Assembly: GCF_018139145.2 (NCBI RefSeq) | Contig: NC_059478.1 | Location: 36,249,001-36,313,000 of the forward strand | Origin: Gymnogyps californianus | Taxonomy: Eukaryota; Chordata; Aves; Accipitriformes; Cathartidae | Reading direction: 5' to 3' | Length of the DNA: 64,000 nucleotides | Shown here: positions 22,519 to 34,437 of the stretch, in pieces | How positions within the stretch are numbered: the stretch's first letter is position 1 | Layout: every line of letters begins with the position of its first letter | The notes under the pieces: generated by a model | What the model was told of the DNA's origin: nothing | Seen by the model: only the letters and a program-made list of their open reading frames with translations | The model's database searches: none | Position numbers and translations under genes: made by a program

Positions 22519-25500
22519 ATTAATGCTAACAAGAGCTGGGAAATTACTAGTTTTTAAATGACAAGACCCATACTTTATGTCATTTTCGTTTGGCTGCAGA
22601 AGAAAGACAGATGGTCACATTGTCTGTCTTATCAATAGCAAGACGCCTGTTTATGCAAACCTTTTAAGATTTAGCAATCTGTAAATCCCATGGCTGGGGT
22701 GGCATGAATCCACATTTGTGCAAAAGGCTCTGTGAAATGAAACAAAATAGTACAAGCTGTGTGCATTAACTGTCAACATTTAAACAAACCCCCAACCCTT
22801 GGCACATATGCTGTGTATTTTCGAGGACAGGGTGAGTGAGATTCTAAGGAAAAAACCGCAGCCACCCAAAGATCCCCCGGCCTGTCCAATTAATATTCTT
22901 TCTCATTAAAACTGCCATTAACCTGGTTGTTAAATTACCATGTTTATTAATAAAAATACTAAAACACACACATACCCTGTAATGACAGTGCATCAAATGA
23001 GAAAAAAAAAAAAAATGCTAATTTCAAGTGAAAGTGATAAGAGTTCAGCAGTATTTTATCCTGTTATTACTGCCTCCTCCATATGGTTATATTTTCCATT
23101 TTGTTTTTTCTGTGACAAGAGGTGAAGACCCAGGAATGCATGAACATGCTTAATTATTTGCAGAAAAAACTTCTTAAACTTTTAAAATTTAAATGGAAAG
23201 AGGAAAAAAGCTACCCTGTTTCAGAAGCCATGGAGAGTGGGTAGGGAAACGAAAGAGGCAAAAATACATATTGTAAGAATGGTGTGGTTTGTTCTTACCT
23301 ATATTCCAGTCTCTTCCCTTAGTGACAACACAGAGAAAAAGCTGAGAAAAAGTTACATCACCGAGACAAAGCTTAACGGGTTTGGTCTCCAAAAAAGAAA
23401 ACATTCAGATTGCCCGATCTCTCCCATTTCCATGTGCAGAAGGTGCTAGTTGAATTATATCCTCCTGTTGCGTGGGTAGGTACCTGCTCTGAGTATTTGC
23501 ATTCATGCTACTTTTCTTCAGCTGCGTTTAAGCGTTTATAGGTGTTATTTCAGGTACAACTAGAATCTGCTTGTATTTGTTAAGACTTTTCCTGCTACAG
23601 CCCAAATCCCAGAGATGCATTTTTCATCTCACCACCCAAGCTGCAAATTCCAGCTCAGTGAGGAAAGCGTTCTTTCCCAAAAGGTATAAAACACAGTACA
23701 TTTCTGGTGTGTCCCTGGCCGAGCCCTTCAGCCGCAGACCTCAGAGGGGCCGTCTGTGGCAGCTGGAGCGCGCACAGGGCTGCACATGGCTCAGGGGCAA
23801 TAATGGTGAAGACAGAACACAAATTCATCCACTACCGACACGGAAGATATTAATATTTTAATTACATCTATGATTAACTAATTTGCTGTCATCAGCTCCT
23901 TTGGCAGCTGGGAAAGGCTAGTGCCTTGATTGCGAGGTATTAACCACAAAGATCGGTGGCGATCTCCCTGAATACAGACACGAACTTTGTTGAATGCGAG
24001 TGGAATACATCAGTAAATGAAAACAATGCTTTCTTCTAAGGGTCCCTCCTTCCTTAACGCTGCGCAGCACAGCGTAGGGCACTGAGGCCATGTCATCCTG
24101 CCTGGCTGCAAGAAATGGGCTGGGACTTTCAAGACAGGAGCAGCATCACCTGAAAAGCCACCGAGGGGAATGGCTATTGCAAGGCAGACGGAGGAGCATC
24201 CCGTCAGTTTTCACCTGGTTGGAAAGACTCAGAAGGACTTTCCTTCCCCCCCAGGCTAACACCTTCCCGGCTGTGCTGGATGGTGCTTGTCCCCATAGGG
24301 GACACGCAGGCGGCTGGCCATCTTCTGACGCTCCATTGCTGCTCAGACACGTGGTTATCTCTGGTCTCAGCTGGACGTGGCAGCGTCTCAAGGGCATGTC
24401 TGCGGTGAGCCCCATCAGTGGCAATGGCTGGTCAGCGCCAGGACTCCCACCAGCACCCCACGGGCCTCTGGCACAGCTCAGGACCATTTCTTTACTGTCA
24501 GACACGAGGAATAGCGTAAATCCCACTTACCCCACCTTTGGTCACTGTCCTCCTACAGCCTGATGAACTCCAAGGACATGCCACGGTAAGAATGTCCTCT
24601 ACCCTGAGAAATTTGGTCTTGTTTTTATCATTACTCTATAATTACTATCAACTGCGGTAGATTTATTTCCATAGTAAAAAAAAAATCCACTCGCACTGGA
24701 GGTACTTTGGGTTAGCTTGCACAATTTTTCAGCAAGACACCTAAAAAAGCTGTCATAAGGAGCTGGAAAATAACAATAAAAAATCTTTTATTCTTTTTAG
24801 CATTATATAGCATATATAATGCAGCACACATGTTTATATGTAGCAACTTAGCATTTCTTTTCTAAAAGACAGAATTTTCATCCACATCATAATTTAAATA
24901 TGCTGCATTTCCTGTAAGAATCCAATCCCATTCACCTCAGTAAAACTTTCTGTCACATTTTAATGATATTTAATAATACTGAGAATAAAAATCTGGTTAC
25001 ATGCACTGAGTGGTACACTAACAGAGATGTAGAAAACCTTTGGGGAATGCAACCTAGAAAGTGGAGCTTTACTGGGAAGAATGTCAACGGAAAAAGAAAT
25101 ACCGGTGTGTTTGTGTAAAAAAGTTAATTTGCTCTATAAATGAGGCAAAATAAACACATACAGTAAATGCTATTATTTCCATCGACAATGAGGTTAAATA
25201 AGTACTTGAGGGGTAGTTCTCAAAGGCATTTGTGTACAGGAGAGATACTTATCACAGTGCATGATGGTTATGTATGGTAATAGAATTAAAATGAATTAAA
25301 ACTCAGCTGTTATCTGTATGCAGAGGAAAAAAGCCCAAGATATTAAAGCAAAGAGGATCAATTTATGCCTTGCTAATTGGAAATTCTTAGTATGAGTGAA
25401 GTTACGCAAAATTCACTATCCTTTAATTTCTTTGGTTTTCAGTACTGCGGAGATCCAAGAAGCTCAAGTCAAATGTAATTTCAACTGCCAGAGTTAGCCA

Positions 25501-26341
25501 GTAAAATTACTACTGAGTAAAAAAAGAAGAAGGAAAAAAACCCCAAGCCTATGTCTAGGTGATCATTTGCAATCACTGTTCAAGGTTGCAGGCAAACAAA
25601 TTCTCATACTTCATGACTAATTACCAGCAAAGGTCAGAAAGGAGCTCTTTCCCCTCCCCTCCTTTCAGTCCTTGTTTCTACAGCTGACAAGAAAGGGAAG
25701 GCACCGTGATTAATCCCCAAATCCTTCCCTCATTAGAGAGAATAAGAGATGACCCAAAAACTCCTTGCAGTCAACACGAGCGTTTCTGTCCACCCTGAGG
25801 AACTCTGGATCCAGACTTCAGTTGTCGACTTGACACAAAAGGAGAAGCACTAGCTATCCTCTCAACCTGGAGAAAATCCCATCGCCTCATTGAGGCAGAT
25901 GATATGTGAATCAGACCTGCGTGTGCTTTGGAGAAAGATCTTCTTAGGTTCTTCGAAGAAGATGTCTCTGTTGTGTAATGTATTTGCATAATGCTGAAAA
26001 CTCACGAGGTGGTTGTATTCCTGTCCCCCTACTTGTGCAGAACTCCACTTCGTGTTGGCGGGAGCAAAGGACTAGGCAAGGTAAGTTTGATTTCAAAGTG
26101 TTATACTCTGAGTTATGACTGAGAAGATGTATGCGCTATTAAGTTGGGTCATGTCAAAGCAACGCAGGAATAATGTATTTTTAAAAGGTTCTTTTTATAC
26201 CCTGCTAGATGTGTCACTGATTAAAAACCACACTTACCTTCCCAGTTTTTATTCCTTGAAGTAGGGATAATAATCTACCTATCAAACAAAATATTGACAC
26301 ACTTGTAAGAAGAAGTTCCTTATTCCACCCCAAGTCTAATT
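22519..26341. other. No recognisable gene; AT-rich non-coding DNA
   Basis: Mostly AT-rich, with an A14 run (23002-23015), a perfect inverted repeat at 24800-24822, and GC-richer patches near 23700-23800 and 24090-24550. The 157-residue frame at 24090-24563 overlaps a 126-residue frame on the other strand and has no recognisable domain. Confidence 0.55.
24800..24822. repeat. Perfect 10-bp inverted repeat, 3-nt spacer
   Basis: GCATTATATA (24800-24809), GCA, TATATAATGC (24813-24822). The arms are perfectly complementary. This AT-rich near-palindrome could extrude as a cruciform or bind a dimeric factor; it could also be chance in AT-rich DNA. Confidence 0.85.
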
Positions 26342-27183
26342 AGAATCATAGAATAGAATTGTTTTGTTTGGAAAAGACCCTTAAGATCATCAAGTCCAAC
26401 CGTTAGCCTAGCACTGCCAAGTCCACCACTAAACCATGTCCCTAAGCACCACATCTACACGTCTTTTAAATACCTCCAGGGATGGTGACTCCACCACTTC
26501 CCTGGGCAGCCTGTTCCAGTGCTTGACAGCCTTTTTGGTGAAGAAATTTTTCCTAATATCCAATCTAAACCTCCCCTGGCGCAACTTGAGGCTGTTTCCT
26601 CTCGTCCTATCGCTTGTCACTTGGGAGAAGACACCAACACCCACCTTGCTACAACCTCCTTTCAGGTAGTTGTAGAGAGCAAGGAGGTCTCCCCTCAGCC
26701 TCCTTGTCTCCAGGCTAAACAACCCCTGTTCCCTCAGCTGCTCCTCATAGGACTTGTTGTCTAGAACCTTCACCAGCTTTGTTGCTCTTCGTTGGACGCG
26801 CTCCAGCACCTCAATGTCTTTCTTGTCGTGAGGGGCCCAAAACTGAACGCAGGATTCGAGGTGCAGCCTCACCAGTGCCGAGTACAGGGGGACGATCACT
26901 GTCCTGGTCCTGCTGGCCACACTACTTCTGATACAAGCCAGGATGTTCTTCGCCTTCTTGGCCACCTGGGCACACTGCTGGCTCATATTCAGCCGGACGT
27001 CGACCAACACCCCCAGGTCCTTTTCCGCCGGGCAGCTTTCCAGCCACTCTGCCCCAGGCCTGTAGCGTTGCATGGGGTTGTTGTGACCCAAGTGCAGGAC
27101 CCGGCACTGAGCCTTGTTGAACCTCGTACAATTGGCCTGGGCCCATGGATCCAGCCTGTCCAGATCCAATTGTAGGGTTGATT
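26342..27183 (-). mobile_element. CR1 LINE, second subfamily, 5'-truncated
   Basis: On the minus strand this is the C-terminal part of CR1 ORF2 plus the 3' untranslated region, ending at 26342 with a single TTCTATGATTCT-type terminus. The 5' truncation is near 27183, so the polymerase catalytic box is absent. Its residues differ consistently from the copy at 13414, for example ARG/LYS-rich [21 protein letters not shown] and [19 protein letters not shown], which suggests a different CR1 subfamily. The reading frame is unbroken for 246 codons, so the copy is probably not among the oldest here. Confidence 0.96.
26429..27169 (-). pseudogene. CR1 ORF2 C-terminal fragment, open frame
   Basis: The frame encodes the region downstream of the reverse transcriptase catalytic core, starting with [17 protein letters not shown], then [49 protein letters not shown], and the terminal [18 protein letters not shown] block. 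It starts from a non-ATG codon because the element is truncated. There is no stop or frameshift within 246 codons. It retains the 47-residue segment (26537-26677) lost from the plus-strand copy. Without the endonuclease and FADD boxes it can have no transposition activity. Confidence 0.92.
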
Positions 27184-29799
27184 CCTTTTGCAGACAGTGA
27201 GTACTATTAGGCTGTGAGGTTACTGTAGTAATTATTCTTGTTTTTAAATAGTAGAATAAAAGCTAAAGCCAGAGTCTACTTAAAGTGAAAATTAGATCCA
27301 CCTCCTGCCTGGCAGAGTTGAATTAAGAGCTTTTTATCCTGTTCTTAAAACACTTTTTTATAATATTTTCCTCCTTTTTATCATACTTTCTCTTTTTCCC
27401 AGAGTTTTAATTTTCCCTCAGATATGTAATTTATTTTTTCTGAGGGGGCTGGACGTGACATTTTTAGCTGGGCAGAGGATCACCAGCCATTCAGGACCAT
27501 TTTGGGTAGACAAGGAGTCTGGTACTGTCAGGAAAGTGCACCAGGGCTTTCTCAAAGTTCTGAAAATGAAGTAGAAATATGTCAAGAAACATGCACTCTT
27601 ATGGGTTAGTTTCTCATTTAATTAAGTACAGCAGTTGATTTTTCAAAAGTGAGCTGACAGATATCTCATGCAGCTGGACTGCAGTTAACAGCTTATATTA
27701 ATACTGATGAGTATTTGGTTTAGAGCTGAAACCACCCCCAGCTGCATTCCAGCACAAGCACTGCAGCCAGTACCAGCTGTGGGGACGTGGCGGGTGCACC
27801 GCTCGGTCGACTCCTCATGAGACTGGGTGTCTCACATCCTCTTGGCAACTTGGGCTTGGGCCCCGTTTCACTTTTGCAGGAAAGCAATCAGAGAACACAA
27901 TACTATGGGTGGATTTGTTCCCTCGTAAGAAGTGTAATTTACTGTTCTGCTCGATTTTGCCACTAAAGATAAACATATACCTGTGCACATATGTGTGTAG
28001 AGAGATATAAAGAGATAGTCTGCACCAGAGTAAGTACAGTGATCTCAACCTCATGAGAAAAACACAGAACGAATACATCAATTACAAGCATATTAATGTC
28101 ATGAGGAGACACTCTGTGTTGTTTGTGGTCATTCTTAATCCAATAAAATCGTCTGGGGTTTTATCTATGAATTTAGACTATGATAAAAAAACGACTTCAG
28201 GAAACGAAGATGAAAGGATTCTTTTTTTAGACTCTCTCAGAGCTGCATACCAAATTGTTCAGAGTGGAAATCAGAAGATGTTTACTTCTGCCAGTCTTGC
28301 AGATTCAGGTCAAGCTGTGAAAGACCAAGTTACCTTTTCACTGGCTATATGATGAAAGGTAAGATAAAAGTATAGCAGGGACAGAGCTGAAAGCTGCCCT
28401 GTGTGTGCATCAGGACATCGCTCTGCCGCATCCTGATTCGAGTGCTGTGCTGCTGCAGGGAGCGATGGCAGCTGGACCTGCGTGCTGGCCCAAACCCCTC
28501 TCTCCTCAGAGGGGTGAGTCGCTGCTGGCTTTCGCCTGCTTTGGCCCAGAGTTGTGTCTTAGGTGTGAGAAGCTTTTCTATTTTCCAAATAACCCTAGCT
28601 CTTGAACTGGTCCCATATCTGTCTGGATCAGTATCCTGTCTCTGGTATTGAATGCTCTCACTGTTTTCTCATAGCAATGAGCAGCACAACTTGCAAAGAA
28701 ACATTTTCTTTTAGAATTTTAATTTACTGTCTCTCACCCTCACTGAATCTATATTTATCCCTGTACGTGAGAAAAAGGAAACAGCAAGATCTCTTATGCT
28801 GGTGTTTATGTCATTCCAGATATTTAGGAGGAGGTTTGCAATACATGCAATATCAAAGGACATGTTCTGAAGGCTGATGGAGCCTTTGCTGTGACCCTCG
28901 CTGCAGATCACTGGAAACACATGATTAACAGGTCCGCTATCTTCAGCCTCTCTCTTCAGCTGTTGGTTCAAAACTCAGACCAGCCTCACTAACCTAACTG
29001 CAGCTCCTCCTCTGCCTGCAGAGGAGTTCTGACACTCCACCAGTTCTCCCAGTTCAGACACACCACCCGACCAAAAACCACTGCTCCACACGTAGCTCCG
29101 AGCGCAGAGAGCATGTTGTGATCTCTATCTTCCATGACATCCAAATACTTGATTTTTTAATCATTTGTTCTTTACAGAAGGGTAAAACCAAAAGCATTTC
29201 TGTTTACGTTCTATTTCTCTTTTTGACATTTTTATCAGAAGAAAAGCAGTGAGAAATGGGCATTCTCTAAAGGACTAGGAAGTGGGATTCAGTCTCCAGC
29301 AGCAACATGGATGCAGGCTGACTGAAACAGCTTGTGAAATGGTACCATCTTCTCAACTGCTCCAGAAAGTTGAAATTCAATGAAACTTCACACCTTTTTA
29401 ATTTTTTTAATTAAAATAAAATAAGAAAAGAAGAATCAATGTCATTTATGTTTCCCTTCTATCTATAGAATATAATATGTGAAACAAGAAACATGATACT
29501 AATCAGAATCGGTTACGGATTTGCAGTTGACCACTAGTGCTTTCCCCTACACTGCTAGTCAAGCCGATCATCGCTAATGAAGCCGTATGTTGCAAACAAC
29601 GTGCCTGCAGCCTGTCCTCTTCCAACTACAGAAATTTATTCCCAGTAAAGCTCTGTATCCCTCATCCTCCGGAACCAGCAAGCTCCTGCAGCCTGGGGCC
29701 AGTGCGAGGCGTGGGCGATGCTGGTCCCCGAGGGCAATGAGAGCCTCGCACGGGGCTGGCGTGCTCCTGCCCTTCTCCTCCTGCTGCTTGCAGCTCCGG
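27184..29799. other. No recognisable gene
   Basis: AT-rich and mixed DNA. Near 28615-28640 the words resemble an old dispersed repeat I half-remember, but I cannot support it. About 28960-29110 is C-rich. No domain or RNA gene was seen. Confidence 0.55.
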
Positions 29800-30070
29800 T
29801 GCCTGTGGTCAGACCCCAGGTGCATGTTCCTGCATTTTGTACTATTAAGCTTCATCCCAATTATGTTATGCCAGTGCTTAAGGTCATCTTGTTAATTCTG
29901 TGCCATAGTCCAGCCCCCTCCTGTATTAACAGTATCTCTCCACTTTGCATCGTCAGCAAATTTCCTCACTGTACGCTCTCTTCCTATGCCAAAGTCATTA
30001 ATCAAAATTTTAAAGTAGTTTCATTAAAGAGCCCTGAGGAAGGTCCCTGGTAGCTTTGCATAGCCTGGCA
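29800..30070 (-). mobile_element. Ancient CR1-clade LINE fragment (reverse transcriptase)
   Basis: On the minus strand I can trace, in order, a YQG...LF stretch near 30060-30030 where the PQGS...LF block is expected, then LINDFGIGRERTVRKFADDAKW with the catalytic FADD box (KFADDAKW at 29940-29963), then after one in-frame stop QDDLKHWHN and MKLNSTKCRNMHLGSD (near 29855-29808). The last block corresponds to the [14 protein letters not shown] segment of the copy at 13414. The spacing and order match CR1 polymerase, but stops and frameshifts show great age. It belongs to a lineage distinct from the two younger copies. Confidence 0.85.
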
Positions 30071-30289
30071 CATGTCCTCCCAAAACTGCTGATGCCCCTC
30101 GTTAAAAGCGGTCCCAGCCCCATCCCCTCCAGCCTCACCAGCGACTTCCCTCGCGGCAGCGCATCCACTCGCATGGCCACACGCAGGCGAATGCGACCTC
30201 TGCACTCCTTACAGGCACTAAAACGACATAAAGTGTGGAGAAACAGTCACAAAATCACAGAGTGGTGGTTTTATTCTCTTTGCCCCTCC
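30071..30289. other. Unassigned sequence upstream of the LINE relic
   Basis: C-rich, mixed DNA. It may include more of the decayed LINE at 29800-30070, but no polymerase block is legible. Confidence 0.4.
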
Positions 30290-30740
30290 TCCCCCCCCGT
30301 CGTCCTGCGGCGGGGGAGACCTCACAGAAACGCAGAAGACGTAAATCAAAATCCTTTTTCTGCCCGGTGTGAGGTGAACCCGGGGGAAAATGAGTACGAA
30401 TAACACCACGCTGTGTGGCTAGGGCACAGGTGAGGTCCCAGCGCCGCCGGGCCGGACTCCTCCGGGCAGGGCTGGCAGCAGGGCGAGGAGCACAGGGCCC
30501 CGGTCCCCATCCCTTCTCTGGCACTTCTCGTTCGGGCGCAGGCAGACCTTGCCTTCCTCTGGGCTGGGAGCGGAGAGGCCTGACCCACAGCTGGGGACGG
30601 ACAGTCAGACAGACAGACGGCCTGCACAGGCAGGGGAGGCCATCCAGCTGCCCCAGGGCATGCATGAGAGACACGGAGGCGGCCGCCTTGCCGGCGGCCC
30701 ACCTCCCCTCGCAGGCCGGGTGCCCCGGGCCCACCTCGCC
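30290..30740. promoter_or_regulatory. CpG-rich patch
   Basis: About 450 bp of raised GC and CpG, with a C8 run next to GTCGTCCTGCGGCGGGG near 30295-30315 and a CGGCCGC-rich segment near 30680-30700. A short CAGA repeat sits at 30606-30619. Overlapping frames of 74-159 residues on both strands are uninformative. It could be a CpG island of an unannotated transcript; nothing directly shows this. Confidence 0.3.
30606..30619. repeat. Short (CAGA)n repeat
   Basis: Three to four CAGA/GACA units in the middle of the CpG-rich patch. Confidence 0.7.
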
Positions 30741-31544
30741 CTACCTGAAGCGAGGCAAATGCTCATTTATTAAAACCAGAAACTGCAACATTTAAATAAA
30801 ATAACCTCCAGAGGTAGGACCCTAATGATATTTAAACTAAGTAATGTCGTCTTGAAATAATTTATTAAACTTCCTGCGTTAAACCCATTTTATTACTGTA
30901 AAGGAGCTCAAGTATTTTTAATTTTCAGAAACTCGTGTATCCTACTGTTTGATTTTTATGATTAAAAAAGGTAGAAACGTGCGGCAGTCACCTACTTTGC
31001 ATGAGCGAAAGCAGCACGATTGTGCACATTATACCAATGAAATAAAACCATACTCTCCCATGATTTGCTGTATTATTAATAGTGCTGCGAAGCTCATTAT
31101 AATCTAATTTAAAGACAGATCTAGCACAGAGACGTATGAAGGATGATCGGAGTTCAGGCCCTACAGCAAATTGCTTGAATCTTGATCTAATTACCCCAGA
31201 ACAGCCAGTGTTACCAGCGGTTCATATTTGGCAGGGAACTTTTGAAAATTAGCCTGATCAGTGTCAGAGAATTGGAGGGGGAAGGAGACATTTTAGGTGT
31301 TTGCACTTAAACAACTGTCTGTGAATGGTGGATAAATGAAAGGCGAGTGGTCCGGCACCCCTTGAGGTGCCTCAGTTGTTCATCCCTGGCCCAGATTTTT
31401 GGCGACTGGGTGCCGGGATGCGGCCACGGGAGCAAGGAGGTTTCCCTGCGCCGGCTGACAGCAATTAGAGCCGCCGTGACGACTCCCCCGCGCCGCAGCA
31501 GCGTCCGAGGGCTGGTGAGCTGAGCGGCAGATCAATGATTATTC
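30741..31544. other. AT-rich DNA followed by a CpG-rich patch
   Basis: 30770-31330 is AT-rich. 31390-31520 is CpG-rich (several GCCG and CGCCGC words), directly before the candidate conserved element. No gene was recognised. Confidence 0.5.
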
Positions 31545-31800
31545 ATGCCTAAAGTTCAACTACATTTTAAAGCAGCAATTGAACTGTTTGACCTCCACCA
31601 AATGCTTTGCCTGGCTGAAAACTGCAAGCCAGAAGATAAATCCATGCGTTTTAGTAGGCATTTGAGTCATAATCACTCTAGGACCCAATACATAACCGAA
31701 TATTGCTCTTAATTAATGAGACAATTAGACTTTGATTATGGCACTGCAGTACCCATTATCATTTTTATCTATCATGACCCTCTCGTACAAAGCATCCACG
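31545..31800. promoter_or_regulatory. Candidate conserved non-coding element
   Basis: This segment has a dense run of homeodomain-type words: TTAATTAATG (31709-31718) and CAATTAG (31722-31728), directly followed by CTTTGAT (31730-31736), a TCF/LEF-like core. It follows a CpG-rich patch and contains no repeat signature. That composition is typical of vertebrate developmental enhancers. I have no alignment, so conservation is an inference from texture only. Confidence 0.25.
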
Positions 31801-34380
31801 TTTCCTTATATGCTGCTGTACTTCTGTCTGGGATAATATTGGAAAATAATTTATATAATGGCACGGACTGGACAAGCATTCAAATCATCTCTGTTACGAC
31901 CTGATCGGCCGGGATAACGAGCAGCCGAAACGGCCCAGAACTGAGTTACGGGCTCACCGATCACAAGGGAACGATGCCCAGCTGAGGCACAAAGGTCTGT
32001 TTAGCATTTCCAGTGCTTTATGTCGTGCCGCAGAGGTCACCGTGCCCTGCACTGTGGGTCCCCACCGCCCCGGGACCCGAGACCACTCAGGATGTCCACA
32101 CCCTAACGTACACTCTGCACGCACTTTTTCATCTTCTTTGTTCATGTACGTTTTCTGTAAAACCACCTCAACTCCATTTCATCTTGGCCTTGGCCAACCT
32201 CCCCGCCACTGCCCCACAGCTCGGTGGTTGATCTCTCGGCTGCCCGAGTGAGCAGTGGTTGCACTGGGGAGTCCCCTCCCTGCTCCGGGGGCCAGCAGTG
32301 CCCTCTGGGACCCCCGCTGCAACTCCTCCAGAGCCATCCCTTCGCTTTTTTAACTAAGTCACGATCAAGACTTTATGTAAAGGCTCTTATGAAACTTAGC
32401 ACCAAGGGAAATATGTATAAATAAATTTAAATGTATGTTGCCTAACACCACATCATTCTGAACAACTTCAATCTAGTGATGTGTAGATCACTAGACTACA
32501 CATCTAGTGATGTGTAAAACATATGAAATGCTCTACCTACAGCTTTTGGGAAGAAAGGGAGGTTTCATCTAGCATGTAGATTTATTATTCCTTGGTGAAC
32601 TCAAACATTTGCTATTTAAATTTTTTGCCTCTGCATCCAGAGAAAACAAAACAGACAATTCAAAGTGCCTCTATATTAATATTTCTTGGGCTTCCAAATG
32701 CTTATACGAGATCAAACCCACTAACATTGTACCAGCCTTCCTTTCATATGAGGTTTTCCTTCGAGGCAGATTTTTGTTCAACAAGTCAAGGAAAGTGCGC
32801 TCAGTGGCATGCCCAGAGACACCAGAATAAATCAGTGGGAATGGGAAGGTAAAAACCCAGCTGTTCAGAGCATCCATCCTCCAGTTGTCACTCCAGACAT
32901 GCAGATGTTATCTACAAAGCTACCTCTGATGGTTCATAATATCTAAAATATTACACACCCTGCCAAAAATACTCATCGTGTTTCAGATACTGCTGTGCCA
33001 TTTTACAGCTCTGGAAACAACTACCTGATCCTGTTTAATAGGAAAGCCCTTCAGATGTTCAACCAGCTCGAGCAAAAACTCTCCAATTGTCGCAAAGGCA
33101 CTGCTTTTCAGGTGCTGTTTAACAAAAACCAGAGAATCGTAGACCATTGTACTTCAACTAGCAGCTAGTGTTGCAAGAAAAAAACAACTGCCCTGAACTG
33201 ACAACTGTATTTGATAACCATACCATGCGTACTGCAGTTTTCAGCAGTGGCATGCCAGCACTTTGAAGAGAAATAATCAAATTTTTCACAAAGTTTATTT
33301 AAGGCGGGGAATTATTTCAGTTCTGACTTTCCATGACTTTAGAGAGCTATTCCCATAGACACATAAAAGTAACCTAGTAAGAACACAATCCTTTCATACA
33401 TTATGAAAACCTGTAGAAAAGAACTCCAGGATGAGCTATTCGCTGCAACAGACAAGTTATGGGCAACGTCTTTGATGGGTAGCTGTCAATCAGCCCTTTC
33501 TGCCGGTTCTGTGAGCACTTATGTTGATGGGTGTAAGTATGGAAACTGCACGGTAGCAAGTCACTAGATTTGGATTGCAGCTATGGAATGCAAATGATCT
33601 ACAACAATTTAGCAACAAGTAATTGGTGGACAGTTGAACAATATTAATTACCAAGCGATAGAGGCAGGATACCACAGTGACTGCAGCCAGTCGCCCCTTG
33701 TCTCTGAAGAGGTGGGTTCGGGTCTCGATCTCGCTTGCAAATGAAAATTCATTTGGCGGCCTCATCCTCCCTCCCTTTGCTCGGATTAAACACACATCCC
33801 CCGGCAGCGTTCGGCGCTACCAGCCCAATTGCAGCCCCTGCACCAGAGAGCTGCGGAAGCTACAATCGCAGGCGTGCGGCGGCTCCGTCACGCAGAAGTG
33901 CATGGGAAGCCTTCCCGGCCCTTGCCCATCGCACCCCGGGTGCAAGCAGAGCTCGGGGGTCTCTGCTGCTAGCACTAAATTCACCCACAGCATAAATCTG
34001 CAGAAGCTGAAAGAGTTGCCAGGAAATTGAACTTTTAAAGCGAACGAAATTCAAGGGAAAGAAAATAAGAAGTACAATGCATCACGGCGTGTGTCAGAGG
34101 TCCCACATGCAGCCTTATGGACAGGCACGGTGCATGGGCTGGTGGTGGGTGTATGAAAACTGTGAGGACACCAATCTGTGGCGCCGAGAAAGGTATGACA
34201 GCTCGAGGACATCTCGTGGCACTGTGTGGGCCTTGTTAGCTGGGGAGGAAATCTGCATTCACACAAAACTCTGCCCAGAGAAAGATTTTGAAATGGGAGA
34301 GCGGCTGGCAGCCGCGGAGGGGTGGAAGGAGGATCCCTTCCCTGCCTGAACTGCTGCTGGTGGGGTGCTGCTGCGGAGCA
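31801..34380. other. No recognisable gene
   Basis: Mixed sequence with an inverted/direct repeat cluster at 32471-32516. 32460-33700 is largely AT-rich; 33760-33960 and 34300-34640 are GC-richer. No domain, RNA gene or transposon was recognised. Confidence 0.55.
32471..32516. repeat. Nested direct and inverted repeat
   Basis: The 15-mer ATCTAGTGATGTGTA occurs at 32471-32485 and again at 32502-32516. Between and within them are two alternative hairpins: CTAGTGAT (32473-32480) with ATCACTAG (32487-32494), and GATGTGTAG (32478-32486) with CTACACATC (32496-32504). It may be a copy-and-invert (template-switch) scar. Confidence 0.85.
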
Positions 34381-34437
34381 GGGATGGGGATGGGGAAGGG
34401 GACGGGGATGGGGAAGGGGACGGGGATGGGACAGGGA
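34381..34437 (+). repeat. GGGGAN hexamer array, G-quadruplex-prone
   Basis: Units GGGGAT, GGGGAA and GGGGAC repeat from 34386 as two full 18-bp triplets (34386-34403, 34404-34421) plus a partial third, flanked by degenerate GGGAT units. There are seven G4 tracts spaced by only two bases, a strong quadruplex-forming arrangement on the plus strand. The unit is complementary to the CCCCAT/ATCCCC units of the array at 2612. Confidence 0.93.

Noticed and set aside
24090..24563. 157-residue plus-strand frame
   Set aside because: Overlaps an opposite frame of 126 residues, with no domain or conserved motif.
28612..28645. Words resembling an old dispersed repeat near ATCAGTATCCTGTCTCTGG
   Set aside because: Too short and recalled too vaguely to support an element call.
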